Source: JAMQKA01 sp034521835 (GTDB taxonomy: Bacteria > Bacteroidota > Rhodothermia > Balneolales > Balneolaceae). From it: a DNA stretch of 64,000 bases. The notes beneath the pieces were generated by a model. The model was not told the origin of the DNA. It made no database searches and worked only from the letters and a program-made list of their open reading frames with translations. This document shows, piece after piece, positions 30,429 through 40,297 of this stretch (within the stretch, counting starts at the first letter, position 1; each line of letters begins with the position of its first letter). Both the position numbers and the translations under genes were made by a program. The stretch is taken from the NCBI GenBank assembly GCA_034521835.1, contig JAXHMA010000008.1:62001-126000 (forward strand), written 5' to 3'.

Positions 30429-30429
30429 T

Positions 30430-31006
30430 TTATTCCGACTTAGACAGATCTACCCGGCTCAGGGTTTCGCGACTTACCCCAAGGTAGGCGGCCAGGTATT
30501 TTTTGGGAACCCGCTGAACCAGTTCCGGGTATTGCTCAATCAGGTTGCGATACTTTTCTTCGGCACTTTGTTTGAGCAACGAAAGTATCCGCTGCTGCAG
30601 GCGGATGTAGCCGTAATTAAATTTCACGCTGAAAAAGCGGTCCATTTTATGGAACTTCTGGCAGATCTTGCGCCTGTTTCCCAAAGTGAGGGCCAGCAGC
30701 TTGCAATCTTCAATACAATCGATGCTGATAGTGGCCGGCACTTCATTAAAATAAGCCTCGTAGTCAGTAATCCACCAGTTTTCCATGGCGAACTGGATGA
30801 TATGCTCTTTGCCATTGTTGTCGATGACGAAAGCTTTAAGGCACCCTTCAACCACCCAGAAATCATTGGGAACGGGCATTCCCTCCTGGACGACAAACTG
30901 ATTTTTTTTAAACCGTTTTCCCTCAAAATGATCGGCGATGTATTCCGAACTCGTCGTCGGTTAAGGGGGCGATCTCATCTATCCGTTGCCGTAGCTGCTG
31001 CTTCAT
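30430..31006 (-). CDS. Crp/Fnr-family transcription regulator (frameshifted)
   Basis: Homodimeric regulator with a cyclic-nucleotide-type sensor domain and a C-terminal HTH. From the ATG at 31006: MKQQLRQRIDEIAPLTDDEF, then one extra G in TTCGGAATAC near 30949 shifts the frame; removing it gives YIADHFEGKRFKKNQFVVQEG and joins the long frame. Sensor strands: VVEGCLKAFVIDNNGKEHIIQF. HTH: VPKKYLAAYLGVSRETLSRV. About 192 aa. There is no N-terminal cysteine cluster, so it is not an oxygen-sensing Fe-S FNR. The Crp/Fnr-like palindromes start one base after its stop and may be its targets. Confidence 0.85.
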
Positions 31007-31479
31007 CGGAAATATATTACGTTCAAATTCACTTGAATCAACTAAAGCTGAATATACAATGTTCCTTTATTATTAAGAGAATGAAGAGCTAATATGTTGA
31101 AAAATCACATATATAATATAATTGGTGTTCATAGTCAGTGACTATAGTATTGGTACAAGCTCTGCCATTCTAACTATTTGACCAGATGATACCATTTGAT
31201 CTCTGCTTTTTATTCTGTGCCTAAGGCAATTGCCCCGCTATTTTAAAGGAGATCAGGTATTCTGCTCCGGCGTAATAATATTAGAAGCGGAGATTCAGTT
31301 CATACAACTTGGAGTAACCTAATACCTGATATTGTTGCTTTTCATTTATTATATTTGCCCTGCAGTAAAGGATAGTGTTCTTCTGTTTTTGGTAATGGCG
31401 AAATATATCCTGTCTGATAGACTCAGAAAGCCATAACCGATTTAAGTAATTATTAACTTACACTTTACAAGCATCTATT
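31007..31479. other. Intergenic region, about 470 bp, with one palindrome
   Basis: Shared upstream region of the Crp/Fnr gene (minus) and sucC (plus). ATAGTC-AGT-GACTAT at 31131-31145 is a perfect inverted repeat and possible operator. No gene was seen. Confidence 0.35.
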
Positions 31480-32688
31480 ATGAAAATTCATGAATATCAG
31501 GCGAAAGAGATTTTAGAAGATTACGGCGTAGCGGTTCCGGCTGGTGTCGCTGCCACAACGGTTGACGATGCGGTGGAAGCCACCGAAAAGATGAAGCAGG
31601 ATGGATCGACCCTTTTCGTGGTGAAGGCACAGATTCATGCCGGGGGCCGCGGAAAAGGCCAGACCAAAAACAGCGGTGTAAAAGGGGTTATTCTTTGCGA
31701 CAGTATTGAAGAGGTGCGGGAAGCGGCTGAATCACTGCTCGGCGACACGCTTGTGACTATTCAAACCGGAGAAGAAGGCCAGAAGGTTCAGCGCATCTAT
31801 GTTACAGATGGCGTGGATATTGAGCAGGAGTTTTACCTCGGTATTTTGTTGGATCGCGCCAATAGCAAGAATGTGATCATGGTGTCTACCGAAGGCGGCG
31901 TTGAGATTGAAAAAGTTGCCGAAGAGACACCCGAGAAGATTGTAAAAGAATGGGTAGAGCCCGGTGTGGATATTCAGCATAACCAGGCTCGCCATCTGGC
32001 TTATGCGCTTGGACTTGAAGGCGACGCTTTCAAGAAAGCAGTAAAGTTTATCATGGCGCTCTATAAGTGCTACGAAGAAACCGACGCCAACATGGTGGAG
32101 ATCAATCCGCTGGTACTTACCCCTGGTGGAGATGTAATGGCACTGGATGCCAAAATGACCTTTGACGACAATGCGCTTTACCGCCATAAAGATATTCAGG
32201 AGCTACGCGATGAATCGGAAGAAAATCCTATTGAGCTGGAAGCGTCTGAATTTGGACTTAATTACATAAAGCTGGATGGGAACGTTGGCTGTATGGTTAA
32301 CGGCGCGGGACTTGCCATGGCCACCATGGATATCATTAAACTTTCCGGGGGCGATCCCGCCAACTTTCTGGATGTGGGCGGTAGTGCCAATGTCGAGACG
32401 GTAAAAAACGGTTTCCGTATTATCCTGGAAGATAAAAACGTAAAGGCAATTCTGATCAATATTTTTGGCGGTATTGTACGCTGCGATCGCGTAGCTAACG
32501 GAATTATTGAAGCAGTCAAAGATCCAGAAATTGCCGAAAAAGTTCAGGATGTGCCTATTATTGTACGTCTGCAGGGAACGAATGCCGAAGAAGGCAAAGA
32601 GATCATTGACAACTCCGACCTGAATGTCATTTCTGCCGTACTGCTGAAAGACGCTGCGGAAGAAGTTTCCAAAGTACTGGCAGCATGA
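31480..32688 (+). CDS. sucC: Succinyl-CoA synthetase (ADP-forming) beta subunit
   Basis: Makes succinate and ATP from succinyl-CoA in the citric acid cycle, with SucD. ATP-grasp N-terminus MKIHEYQAKEILEDYGV and VVKAQIHAGGRGKGQTK. The C-terminal ligase domain has NGAGLAMATMDIIKLSGG, FLDVGGSA and NIFGGIVRCD. 402 aa, slightly longer than the E. coli protein. sucD is not adjacent, a common arrangement in this group. The frame is intact and a terminator follows. Confidence 0.96.
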   Translation: MKIHEYQAKEILEDYGVAVPAGVAATTVDDAVEATEKMKQDGSTLFVVKAQIHAGGRGKGQTKNSGVKGVILCDSIEEVREAAESLLGDTLVTIQTGEEGQKVQRIYVTDGVDIEQEFYLGILLDRANSKNVIMVSTEGGVEIEKVAEETPEKIVKEWVEPGVDIQHNQARHLAYALGLEGDAFKKAVKFIMALYKCYEETDANMVEINPLVLTPGGDVMALDAKMTFDDNALYRHKDIQELRDESEENPIELEASEFGLNYIKLDGNVGCMVNGAGLAMATMDIIKLSGGDPANFLDVGGSANVETVKNGFRIILEDKNVKAILINIFGGIVRCDRVANGIIEAVKDPEIAEKVQDVPIIVRLQGTNAEEGKEIIDNSDLNVISAVLLKDAAEEVSKVLAA

Positions 32689-32712
32689 CCAATATAAACT
32701 TTCTTATAGCAC

Positions 32713-32747
32713 AAAAGGGGCGCGGTAGATCGTGTCCCTTTTTTATT
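32713..32747 (+). terminator. Terminator after sucC
   Basis: AAAAGGGGCGCG pairs with CGTGTCCCTTTT around a GTAGAT loop, ending in TTTTTTATT. Confidence 0.75.
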
Positions 32748-32784
32748 CAGTCATCTAATGGTCTGATGAATAATGCGATAATCG

Positions 32785-33537
32785 TTGAAAACAAATAGCT
32801 CCATAACCGGTCGTTTAATCTACTACTGCCTGTTGAGTTCCGTACTATTATTCTCAGGCTGCGATTCTCCCTTCGAACCTCACCAGGAAAATAATCGCTA
32901 CCATTTCTCCATGTTTGGTTATCTGGATGCCTCTGCCGACACCCAGTGGGTTCGGATAATGCCCGTGCGAGACTCTCTTCTGTATAATCCGGGTGAAATA
33001 GATGCTACTGTTACGCTGGAAGAGCTGGAAACCGGGAAAACTGTAACGCTCAACGACTCCCTTTTTCATTTTTCAAATAACCGGTATGCCCATAACTTCT
33101 GGACGACCGAATCACTGGAGCCGTCCGGAACCTATCGCCTCAAAGCAGAACGGTCCGACGGTGCTGCAAGCCATGCCACCATCACTTTGCCTGCAGATTT
33201 TTCCACGCCTATTGCCTATATCTGGGAGCCGGACGATAACACCCACCCGATAGAATAGAAATAGAAGGCATTGAAAAGCTGCCTAATGTCAAGGATGAAT
33301 ACGGCACACCCCGGGTTATTATGAACAAACCATACAACGGACGTATGCCCCCATTCCACCGGCTTGACCTTTCCCTCGAACGAAACTTCCATTTTAAAAC
33401 GGTCAGCTTACGCTTAGAGGTGGAGCCATAAATACCTACAATCAAACCAATCTGTTCTATTATGATGTGTACAACCATCAGCAGTTTAACCAGCTTCCCT
33501 TCTTGCCATATCTTGCTTTGAATGTTGAATTCCAATA
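32785..33537 (+). pseudogene. Chimeric remnant: lipoprotein N-terminus joined to TonB-receptor C-terminus
   Basis: The first part (32785-33258, 157 codons) is a lipoprotein with lipobox LLFSGC and a DUF4249-like immunoglobulin-type domain (VTLEELETGKTVTLNDS). It lacks the second half of that family (normally 280-400 aa). Right after EPDDNTHPIE the sequence changes to IEKLPNVKDEYGTP and MNKPYNGRMPPFHRLDLSLE. This is followed, after a shift near 33425, by AINTYNQTNLFYYDV and LPFLPYLALNVEFQ, stop at 33537. That second part is the typical last three or four strands and terminal aromatic residue of a TonB-dependent receptor. It looks like a deletion of about 3 kb that fused two neighbouring genes of a nutrient-uptake pair. 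An assembly collapse is the alternative. Confidence 0.6.
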
Positions 33538-33584
33538 GGGGGGATTGCTAAAAACTATAAACCTCATTTTGGCGATGAATTCCC

Positions 33585-34474
33585 TTACCCCTTCCGTCCG
33601 GTAAACCCGATGTAGATACCTGCCAACACAATGACTGCCCCGATGTATTCCAGGCTCGTTGTGGGGCGGTTGAAGAAGAGGATATCCCACATAAAGGCCA
33701 AAGCTGGCTGAAGTAAAATAGCCAGCCCCGCAACAGAAGCATTCACATCAGGCAATCCTTTGGATATCAGTACCCATCCAAAAACTTGTCCCACAATACC
33801 GAGTCCCAGTAACGCCCCCCACGTCTGTAAATCAGGGATTGCAAAGTCGGCTCCCGGTTCAACTACTACCGTGATTCCCAGCATTAGCGCCGATAGCAAA
33901 CAGATCCAGCTCATATTGGCAAAAATTGAGAAGAGATTTTTATTGCCATCTGAACGAGACTTACGCAAAGTGAGGATATACATGGCATAGGTAAGAGCTG
34001 TTAATATTCCATATAGCACCCCTAATTTAATCGCTCCATCCTGTTCTCCCCAGCTGGTTCGGACAATCAGGAACAATCCAACGACAGCCGTCGGTATCGC
34101 AGCCATCAATTGCCAGCTGAGTTTTTCTTTTAGCAGCCAGACTGCAAAAAAGGCCACAAAGAACACCTGCATATTTCCAAGAATAGTTGCCAGGCCCGGT
34201 CCCACATAAATAATACTGCGGTGCCAGAAAAACAGATCCAAACTGAAAAAGAGGGCACACAGAAAGGGATACCCAATCCTTTTAAATCAAACCAGAGGCG
34301 ATCTTGGCGAAAAAGAGAAATACCCAGCAGTATAATCCCACCAAAAAGCATACGATAAAAAGCAGATACTGTAGGTCCCGTGTGAGCAAGCTCAACTAAA
34401 ACAGAAGTAAAACTCACCAGGGTTGCCCCCAGGATGATATATCCGAATGCGTGTAATGAAGTATTGTTTCCCAT
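33585..34474 (-). CDS. DMT/EamA-family transporter (frameshifted)
   Basis: Ten-helix exporter, about 296 aa when joined. The N-terminal piece starts at the ATG at 34474 (MGNNTSLHAFGYIILGATLV) and runs to about 34240. The rest (IIYVGPGLATILGNMQVFFVA, the EamA motif of helix 4, then KEKLSWQLMAAIP and LQPALAFMWDILFFNRPT) ends at 33585. It is the third DMT transporter of this window; they are not close copies. Substrate unknown. Confidence 0.78.
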
Positions 34475-34504
34475 TGAAAAGAAGGGCAAAGAACAGTATG
34501 TCAG

Positions 34505-35650
34505 CTAAGCCAATTGCGCCTTGAGTTCCTTTTGGCATTTCTCATAATACTCCTCGTATATTTCTATAATCGTGCTCATTTCAAATTGCTCAGCCCTTTT
34601 CCGAGCATTTTCAGCCATCTTTTCATGCAATTTTGAATTCGATAAAATATCAACGGAATATTGCCCCATACATTCAGTGTCATCCAGATCGCAGAGATAA
34701 CCGGTTTCTCCATGGATATTCACTTCAGGAAGTCCCCCAATATTGGAACTGATCACCGGTACCGAACAACTCATGGCTTCAAGCGCCGCCAGGCCAAAGG
34801 TCTCAGAACCGGAAGGAATCAGGAAAAGATCTGCAATAGAAAGCACTTCTTCCACCTGGTCCTGTTTACCCAAAAATCGAACATGATTGCATATCCCCAG
34901 CTCACGACAACGTTGCTCTGCACGCTGGCGATCCGGTCCATCGCCCACCAACAGCAGTTTCGCATCTATATCATGTTTCAGGATATAATCAAATGTAGTA
35001 ACCACTTCGGGGACACGCTTAACTTCCCTGAAGTTAGATACATGTACTACTACCTTTTCGCCATTGGGGCAGATAGCTTTTTTAAAATGATTTTTATTTG
35101 ACTTTTTAAAGCGATCGAGATCAATAAAATTCGGAATGACCTCAATCTCTTTCTTGATATCGAAGCGCTCGTAGGTTTCATCCCGTAAATATTTTGATAC
35201 GGCGGTAACGCCATCGCTCTGATTAATAGAGAAGTCAACTACGCTTTTATAACTGGGATCACTTCCTACAATAGTAATATCAGTACCGTGCAAAGTAGTT
35301 ATAAGAGGTACGTGCGCAGCTTTTTCACCTAATATCTGTTTGGCTAAATAAGCACTGGTGGCATGGGGTATGGCATAGTGGACATGCAGCACCTCGATCT
35401 TTTCAAACTCAATAAGATTGGCCATCTGGTTTGCCAATGCCAAATCGTAGGGGGGATATTCAAAAAGCGGATAGGTGTTCATATTTACTTCGTGGTAGGA
35501 AATATTGGTCTGGAAAGTATCCAGCCGCGCCGGGCGGTCATAGCTTAAAATATGCACGCTGTGTCCGCGCTGAGCCAATCCCTTTGCCAGCTCCGTTGCT
35601 ACAACACCACTTCCCCCAAATGTAGGATAACAAACAATACCTATATTCAT
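34505..35650 (-). CDS. bshA: Bacillithiol synthesis glycosyltransferase BshA
   Basis: Transfers N-acetylglucosamine from UDP-GlcNAc to L-malate, the first step of bacillithiol synthesis. GT4 family: N-terminal MNIGIVCYPTFGGSGVVATELAKGLA (read from residue 1), acceptor-side HVHYAIPHATSAYLAKQI and TTLHGTDITIVG, donor-side VSNFREVKRVPEV, the E-x7-E motif GSETFGLAALEAMSCSVPVI. 381 aa, normal. These N-terminal and malate-side motifs separate BshA from other GT4 enzymes. The frame is intact. Confidence 0.92.
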   Translation of the reverse strand: MNIGIVCYPTFGGSGVVATELAKGLAQRGHSVHILSYDRPARLDTFQTNISYHEVNMNTYPLFEYPPYDLALANQMANLIEFEKIEVLHVHYAIPHATSAYLAKQILGEKAAHVPLITTLHGTDITIVGSDPSYKSVVDFSINQSDGVTAVSKYLRDETYERFDIKKEIEVIPNFIDLDRFKKSNKNHFKKAICPNGEKVVVHVSNFREVKRVPEVVTTFDYILKHDIDAKLLLVGDGPDRQRAEQRCRELGICNHVRFLGKQDQVEEVLSIADLFLIPSGSETFGLAALEAMSCSVPVISSNIGGLPEVNIHGETGYLCDLDDTECMGQYSVDILSNSKLHEKMAENARKRAEQFEMSTIIEIYEEYYEKCQKELKAQLA

Positions 35651-35997
35651 AATCGGTCTTTTCTGATAAATTTAATGAGCTCCAAATAGAAAACAGTCGA
35701 GATCCCGGATTGATTCCAATCTAAAATAACGTTTATAGTCCCTTTCTGCTTGTTTAGCTACAACTGTTTACAAAAAATATGTGAGCTTCAATTTCGTATA
35801 TATCGGGGACTTGTGAACCGATATATAAACGTTCAGAAGTCATAGCTGACACGACAAGACATGCTCTGAGGAACCTATTTCGAGCACTATCTGAAATTAG
35901 CTGTAAAGGGTCTCAACTCTTATATTATATGCTTGAAAAGTGCTTGATCGTGAGTACTTGAGTATGAAATCAATAAACTAAATAAGCAGGACTGGCT
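35651..35997. other. Intergenic region, about 350 bp, with a stem-loop
   Basis: Divergent promoter region of bshA and yebC. TATATATCGG (35797-35806) and CCGATATATA (35818-35827) form a perfect 10-bp inverted repeat around 11 bases; it may be an operator or an RNA hairpin. Confidence 0.4.
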
Positions 35998-36762
35998 ATG
36001 GCTGGGCATTCCAAATGGTCTAATATTAAACATAAGAAGGCCAAAGAAGATAAAAAACGCGCCAAGATTTTTAACAAGCACCTGCGGGAGATCTCCGTGG
36101 CTGCGCGCGAAGGCGGCGGTGATCCCGAGATGAACCCGCGTCTGGATACGGCCATCAACAACGCCAAGAGCGACAATGTACCCAAGGATAATATTGAGCG
36201 AGCTATCAAAAAGGGTACCGGTGAGCTGGATGAGGGCGAAGGCCGCTACGAGGATGCTACCTACGAAGGATATGGCCCCGGTGGCGTGGCATACTTTATT
36301 GAGGTAACGACCAACAACTACAACCGCACGGTGGGCGAAATCCGCCATATCTTCTCAAAGCATGGGGGAAACCTGGGCACCGACGGCTCGGTAGCCTACA
36401 TGTTCGACCAGAAAGGGAATATTCGCATAAAAGATGTTGGACTGGATGAAGAGGAATTTATGCTGAATGCGATTGATGCCGGTGCCGAGGAGATAGAAAC
36501 CGACGATGAGGACTTTTTCTCGGTAACGACCGCTCGCGAAGAGATGTACCAGGTGCGCGACAATCTGGAGGAGATGGGGTACGAAATTGAATCAGCCGAG
36601 TTGATACGCATTCCGCAGACTGAAGTAAAGGTAGATGAGGATACTGCGATCTCAAATTTTAAGCTGATTGAAATGTTTGAAGATAACGACGATGTCTCCA
36701 ACGTATTTACGAGCATGAAGATGGACGAGGAAACACTGGCGATAGCGGAAGAGATGGATTAG
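35998..36762 (+). CDS. yebC: YebC/PmpR-family protein
   Basis: Conserved DNA- or translation-associated regulator. The N-terminus MAGHSKWSNIKHKKAKEDKKRAKIF is the family signature, followed by LDTAINNAKSDNVPKDNIERAIKKG, YEGYGPGGVA and RTVGEIRHIFSKHGGNLG. 254 aa, slightly longer than E. coli YebC because of acidic insertions. It stands 60 bases before batC. The frame is intact. Confidence 0.95.
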   Translation: MAGHSKWSNIKHKKAKEDKKRAKIFNKHLREISVAAREGGGDPEMNPRLDTAINNAKSDNVPKDNIERAIKKGTGELDEGEGRYEDATYEGYGPGGVAYFIEVTTNNYNRTVGEIRHIFSKHGGNLGTDGSVAYMFDQKGNIRIKDVGLDEEEFMLNAIDAGAEEIETDDEDFFSVTTAREEMYQVRDNLEEMGYEIESAELIRIPQTEVKVDEDTAISNFKLIEMFEDNDDVSNVFTSMKMDEETLAIAEEMD

Positions 36763-36822
36763 CTTCGCAATTTTAAGAACGTATGAACCGTTAACGAACT
36801 TGATCAAACAGTATATATACAT

Positions 36823-37536
36823 ATGAAAAAAATAGGTCTGATTCTTTTATCCGCGCTATTCCTTGCCGGTGCTTCTCTGAATGATGCACGCAAAGCCAAT
36901 GATGCGTATGAAAATGGCAATTTTGTGGAGGCGGAACAGCTCTACAAAAAGGCGATTGATGCAAATCCTGAGAACGCCAAGCTTTATTTTAATTTGGGGA
37001 ATACGCTGGTGAAACAGGGAAAAATGGACGAAGCGTTACGCGTGTACGAGCAATACAAGGCGATGTCCGATGACGTTCAGCAGCAGGCGCTGGCCGACTA
37101 TAATATGGGCAATATCTATACACAGACCAAGAAGTGGGATAAAGCAATGAACGCCTTTAAAAATGCCCTCCGTTACCGGGCTGCTGATGAGGACGCCAAG
37201 CACAATTATGAGCTGGCCAAACAGATGCAGAAAAAGCAGCAACAGCAAAACCAGCAAAATCAGCAGAACAATCAGAATCAGGAAAATAACGATCAGCAGA
37301 AAAATCAGCAGCAACAAAACCAGCAAAACCAAAATCAGAATCAGCAGCAGAATCAAAACCAACAAAACCAGTCGCAACAGAACCAGCAGCAGGATCAGCA
37401 AAATCAAGGCCAGCAACAGCGCCCCAACCAGATAAGCCAGCAACAGGCGCAAAAGATACTGCAAGCGCTGGAACAGAAAGAGAAAGAGCTGCTGAAAGAG
37501 TTCAAGAAAAAGAAAACAGAGACGAGTAATTCTTAG
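36823..37536 (+). CDS. batC: BatC-like TPR protein with Q/N-rich tail
   Basis: Periplasmic TPR protein of the Bacteroidota aerotolerance (Bat) gene set. It has a signal peptide (residues 1-19) and three TPR units at about 22-125 (AYENGNFVEAEQLYKKAIDANPENAKLYFNLGN type). A low-complexity tail of about 80 residues almost purely Q and N (130-205) follows, then a charged helix ALEQKEKELLKEFKKKK. The tail is typical of BatC. batD follows after 2 bases. Only batC, batD and batE are here; batA and batB, usually upstream, are absent. Confidence 0.85.
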   Translation: MKKIGLILLSALFLAGASLNDARKANDAYENGNFVEAEQLYKKAIDANPENAKLYFNLGNTLVKQGKMDEALRVYEQYKAMSDDVQQQALADYNMGNIYTQTKKWDKAMNAFKNALRYRAADEDAKHNYELAKQMQKKQQQQNQQNQQNNQNQENNDQQKNQQQQNQQNQNQNQQQNQNQQNQSQQNQQQDQQNQGQQQRPNQISQQQAQKILQALEQKEKELLKEFKKKKTETSNS

Positions 37537-37538
37537 TA

Positions 37539-39330
37539 ATGGTAAAGACTGGTAGACGGTTTTCAGGCGCATTTGTAGTACTATTTTTCCTTTTTGGCCT
37601 GTCGGGCTCAGCGGTGGCGCAGGATCTGCAGGTACAAGCCACAGTTTCAGAATCCAAGGTTTTTACCGGTGAACGGATTTCGCTGTCGGTCGAAATTTCC
37701 GGCAGCTTTAATAACGTATCTCGTCCTGTTCTCCCCAGTTTTAACGGGCTGAGACTACTGAGCAACACGCCCTCTACCTCCCGCAGCTATTCGTATGTTA
37801 ATGGAGAAAGCAGCACGACCTACGCCTACCAGTATTCGCTGATTGCCCAGAATGAAGGAGATTACACTATCCCCGCCATATCCATTGAGATTGACGGCAC
37901 CAATTACAGAACCGATCCTATCTCGGTATCAGTGATACGACCGCAACACCTCTGCCAATAATTCCGACGGTTCTGCCCGTCCTGATATTTTTCTTCGCCT
38001 GGAGGTCTCCAATGAAAATCCGGTAACCGGTGAGCAACTGGTCAGCGATGTGGTTCTCTATTTTAAAAGCGGGCTTGAGGTCAACTCCTATCAACCGATT
38101 CCCGGTTGGAAAGCCCAGGGATTCTGGAAAGAGGAGCTGGACAGTGGGCGACGGCCGCGCGCAGAATCGGTCATTCTGGACGGTGTACGCTATCGACAAG
38201 CCCGGCTTCAGCAATTTTCACTGTTTCCAACCAAGTCTGGTGAGCTGACGATCAGCCCGTATGAAATTGTAGTTTCTGTTCATTCTTCCTCCTCACGCCG
38301 CGGAATGGGCGGAAGTATTTTTGGCGGTTTTGGTACTAACCAGCGGCGGGTAGAGCTTCAAACCGAGCCGGTAGAGATTGATGTAGAACCGCTGCCTGAA
38401 ATCAGCGATGCCAACTATATCGGAGCCGTGGGTGATTTTTCCATAAATCGAAATATAAGCTCCCGCGATGTGCTGGTTGGAGAAACCGTAGAGATTGAGA
38501 CCAGAATTAGTGGCGCGGGTAACATTCCGCTCCTCAGCAAGCCAAATTACGAACTGCCTGACGGGCTGGAGATCTATGATCCCCAGGAAAACAGCTCTAT
38601 CAATCGAGACAACCAGCAGATTAGCGGCAATAAAACATTTACAGATGTGGTGATCGCACGCCGCCCCGGCACGTTCATGTTGCCCGAGGCTAATGTTGCT
38701 CATTTTAATCCGCAGCAGAGTCGCTACGTAATCGAGACATTGCCTGCTATTACGTTTACCGTCAGTAAAGACCCCAACGCCGTGGCTGCCTCTGCCCAGC
38801 AGCAGACCTTTGACCTGCAGCCGGTAACGGGACTGGCCAGCTGGACTTCTCCAGGCAGTCCAGCAAATAGTTCTCTGCTGGGGCTCTGGTGGTTCTGGGG
38901 AGGGTTGGCTTTTCCGGTCATTTTGGTTTTCGTGGCCTATCGCTGGAAAAGTTTCCAGGAAAAAATGAGCAGTGACAGTCATTTTGCCCGCTCCCGCAAG
39001 GCGTTAGAAAAAGCGAAGGAACGGCTTGATGAAGTGATCAAACAATCTGAAAATGGTGATATCAAAGGAGCCTACAATTCGCTGCATAAAGCGTTGACCG
39101 GTTTTATTGGCGATAAGCTGGGTCTGCCGGAAGCGGGCCTCTCAGATAAGGAATATATCACGAAATTGCAGGAGCGCGGGGTCGATCAAGAGGTGGTCAA
39201 AAATGTAAGGATATTGCTGGATAAATGTTCCAGCATCAGTTACGCCCCCGACAGCTCCCACGAGTATTTAAAATCGCACGTTGGACTCGCAGAAAACATT
39301 CTCAATCAATTGAAAAAGGATCTTAAGTGA
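37539..39330 (+). CDS. batD: BatD-like membrane protein (frameshifted)
   Basis: Large periplasmic Ig-like protein with one C-terminal membrane anchor, of the Bat set. Signal peptide cut near AVAQ, then DLQVQATVSESKVFTGERISLSVEI, typical of the BatD N-terminal domain. The frame slips at about 37940; the other frame reads ATPANNSDGSARPDIFLRLE and joins the piece ending at 39330. Later segments: VLVGETVEIETRISGAGN, WWFWGGLAFPVILVFVAY (membrane helix) and a cytoplasmic helical tail. Joined length is about 597 aa. Its stop overlaps the batE start (GTGA). Confidence 0.83.
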
Positions 39331-40115
39331 TAGGTTTTACCCGGGGAATTCGTATTTGGATGGTTCCCCTAATTCTTGTTTTTGGTTTTTCGGTGGAAAC
39401 AAGCGTTGCCCAAAACAGCTCGCTGGCAAAATTCGACGAGGCCAACAACCTGCTTGAGACGGATGACTACCGGCAGGCGCTGGCTGCTTACAAATCAATC
39501 AGTCATCAGAATATTTCCGGCGGACTTTTTTTGAATATGGCGATCAGTTATGTGCAGCTCGATTCGCTCGGCAAAGCCAAATACTATTTCCTGAAAGCCA
39601 GGCAGTTTGATGAAACCAGGGAACGGGCCGAAGACGGCCTTCAATTTGTGGAATCGCGCTTCAGTCGTCAATCTGCGGTGCTCCCGAAGCTGCCGTGGGA
39701 GCGTTTTTTTGACTGGCTGGGAACACAAATTTCGGTCACGAATTTATTGGGTCTCGGTCTTCTGTTGCTTAATCTGGGAGTTTGTGCTTATGTTGGCACT
39801 TGGTTTTTTGCATATTTTAGAAAGCCTATGCGGTATGGAGGAATCGGCATTGCGGCTATTTCTCTACTGATTATTTTATCCAGCTTTTACCTGAAACACC
39901 TGCAAAATCGATACAGTAGCGCAGTAATGATTCATCAGCAGGCCAGTGTGCTGGAGCAGCCTGAAAATGAAGCCACAATGGTCAGCCAAGCCTATGAAGG
40001 ATATACCTTTACGGTGGATCACGCTCGCAGCAGAAATGAGCAGGGGTGGTCCTACGTGCGAATGAGTAACGGGTTATACGGCTGGGTACCTACAGATAAT
40101 ATTATGGTATTGTGA
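39327..40115 (+). CDS. batE: BatE-like TPR/SH3 protein
   Basis: Last gene of the Bat set, 262 aa, GTG start overlapping the batD stop by 4 bases. Signal peptide (cut near SVAQ), TPR-like helices (FDEANNLLETDDYRQALAAYK), two membrane helices (about 140-165 and 172-190), and a C-terminal bacterial SH3 domain (VMIHQQASVLEQPENEATM through VRMSNGLYGWVPTDNI). Matches BatE in order and size. Confidence 0.83.
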   Translation: MIGFTRGIRIWMVPLILVFGFSVETSVAQNSSLAKFDEANNLLETDDYRQALAAYKSISHQNISGGLFLNMAISYVQLDSLGKAKYYFLKARQFDETRERAEDGLQFVESRFSRQSAVLPKLPWERFFDWLGTQISVTNLLGLGLLLLNLGVCAYVGTWFFAYFRKPMRYGGIGIAAISLLIILSSFYLKHLQNRYSSAVMIHQQASVLEQPENEATMVSQAYEGYTFTVDHARSRNEQGWSYVRMSNGLYGWVPTDNIMVL

Positions 40116-40297
40116 TTGTAATTTTTTTCAGGTCAAATATTGCAGGGTGAAAGTTGAATGAAATTACAGGTTGGTGATAGGAGTGTTGGATTTCAATATT
40201 CATTGTAAAATTATCTTTTGATTTCCAGGGTATTCATTCAACTTGAAGTGTGTTTTGATCAATTATTTTCCAAAAATATTAACCAAGTGAAGTTATT

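Noticed and set aside
37230..37430. Q/N-rich repeat as a prion-like or CRISPR-like array
   Set aside because: Irregular codon-level repeats within an intact frame; this tail is a normal feature of BatC proteins.
37036..37572. 178-codon minus-strand ORF rich in leucine
   Set aside because: It is the antisense of the CAG/AAC-rich tail of batC; poly-Leu/Ile is the expected shadow of Q/N repeats.
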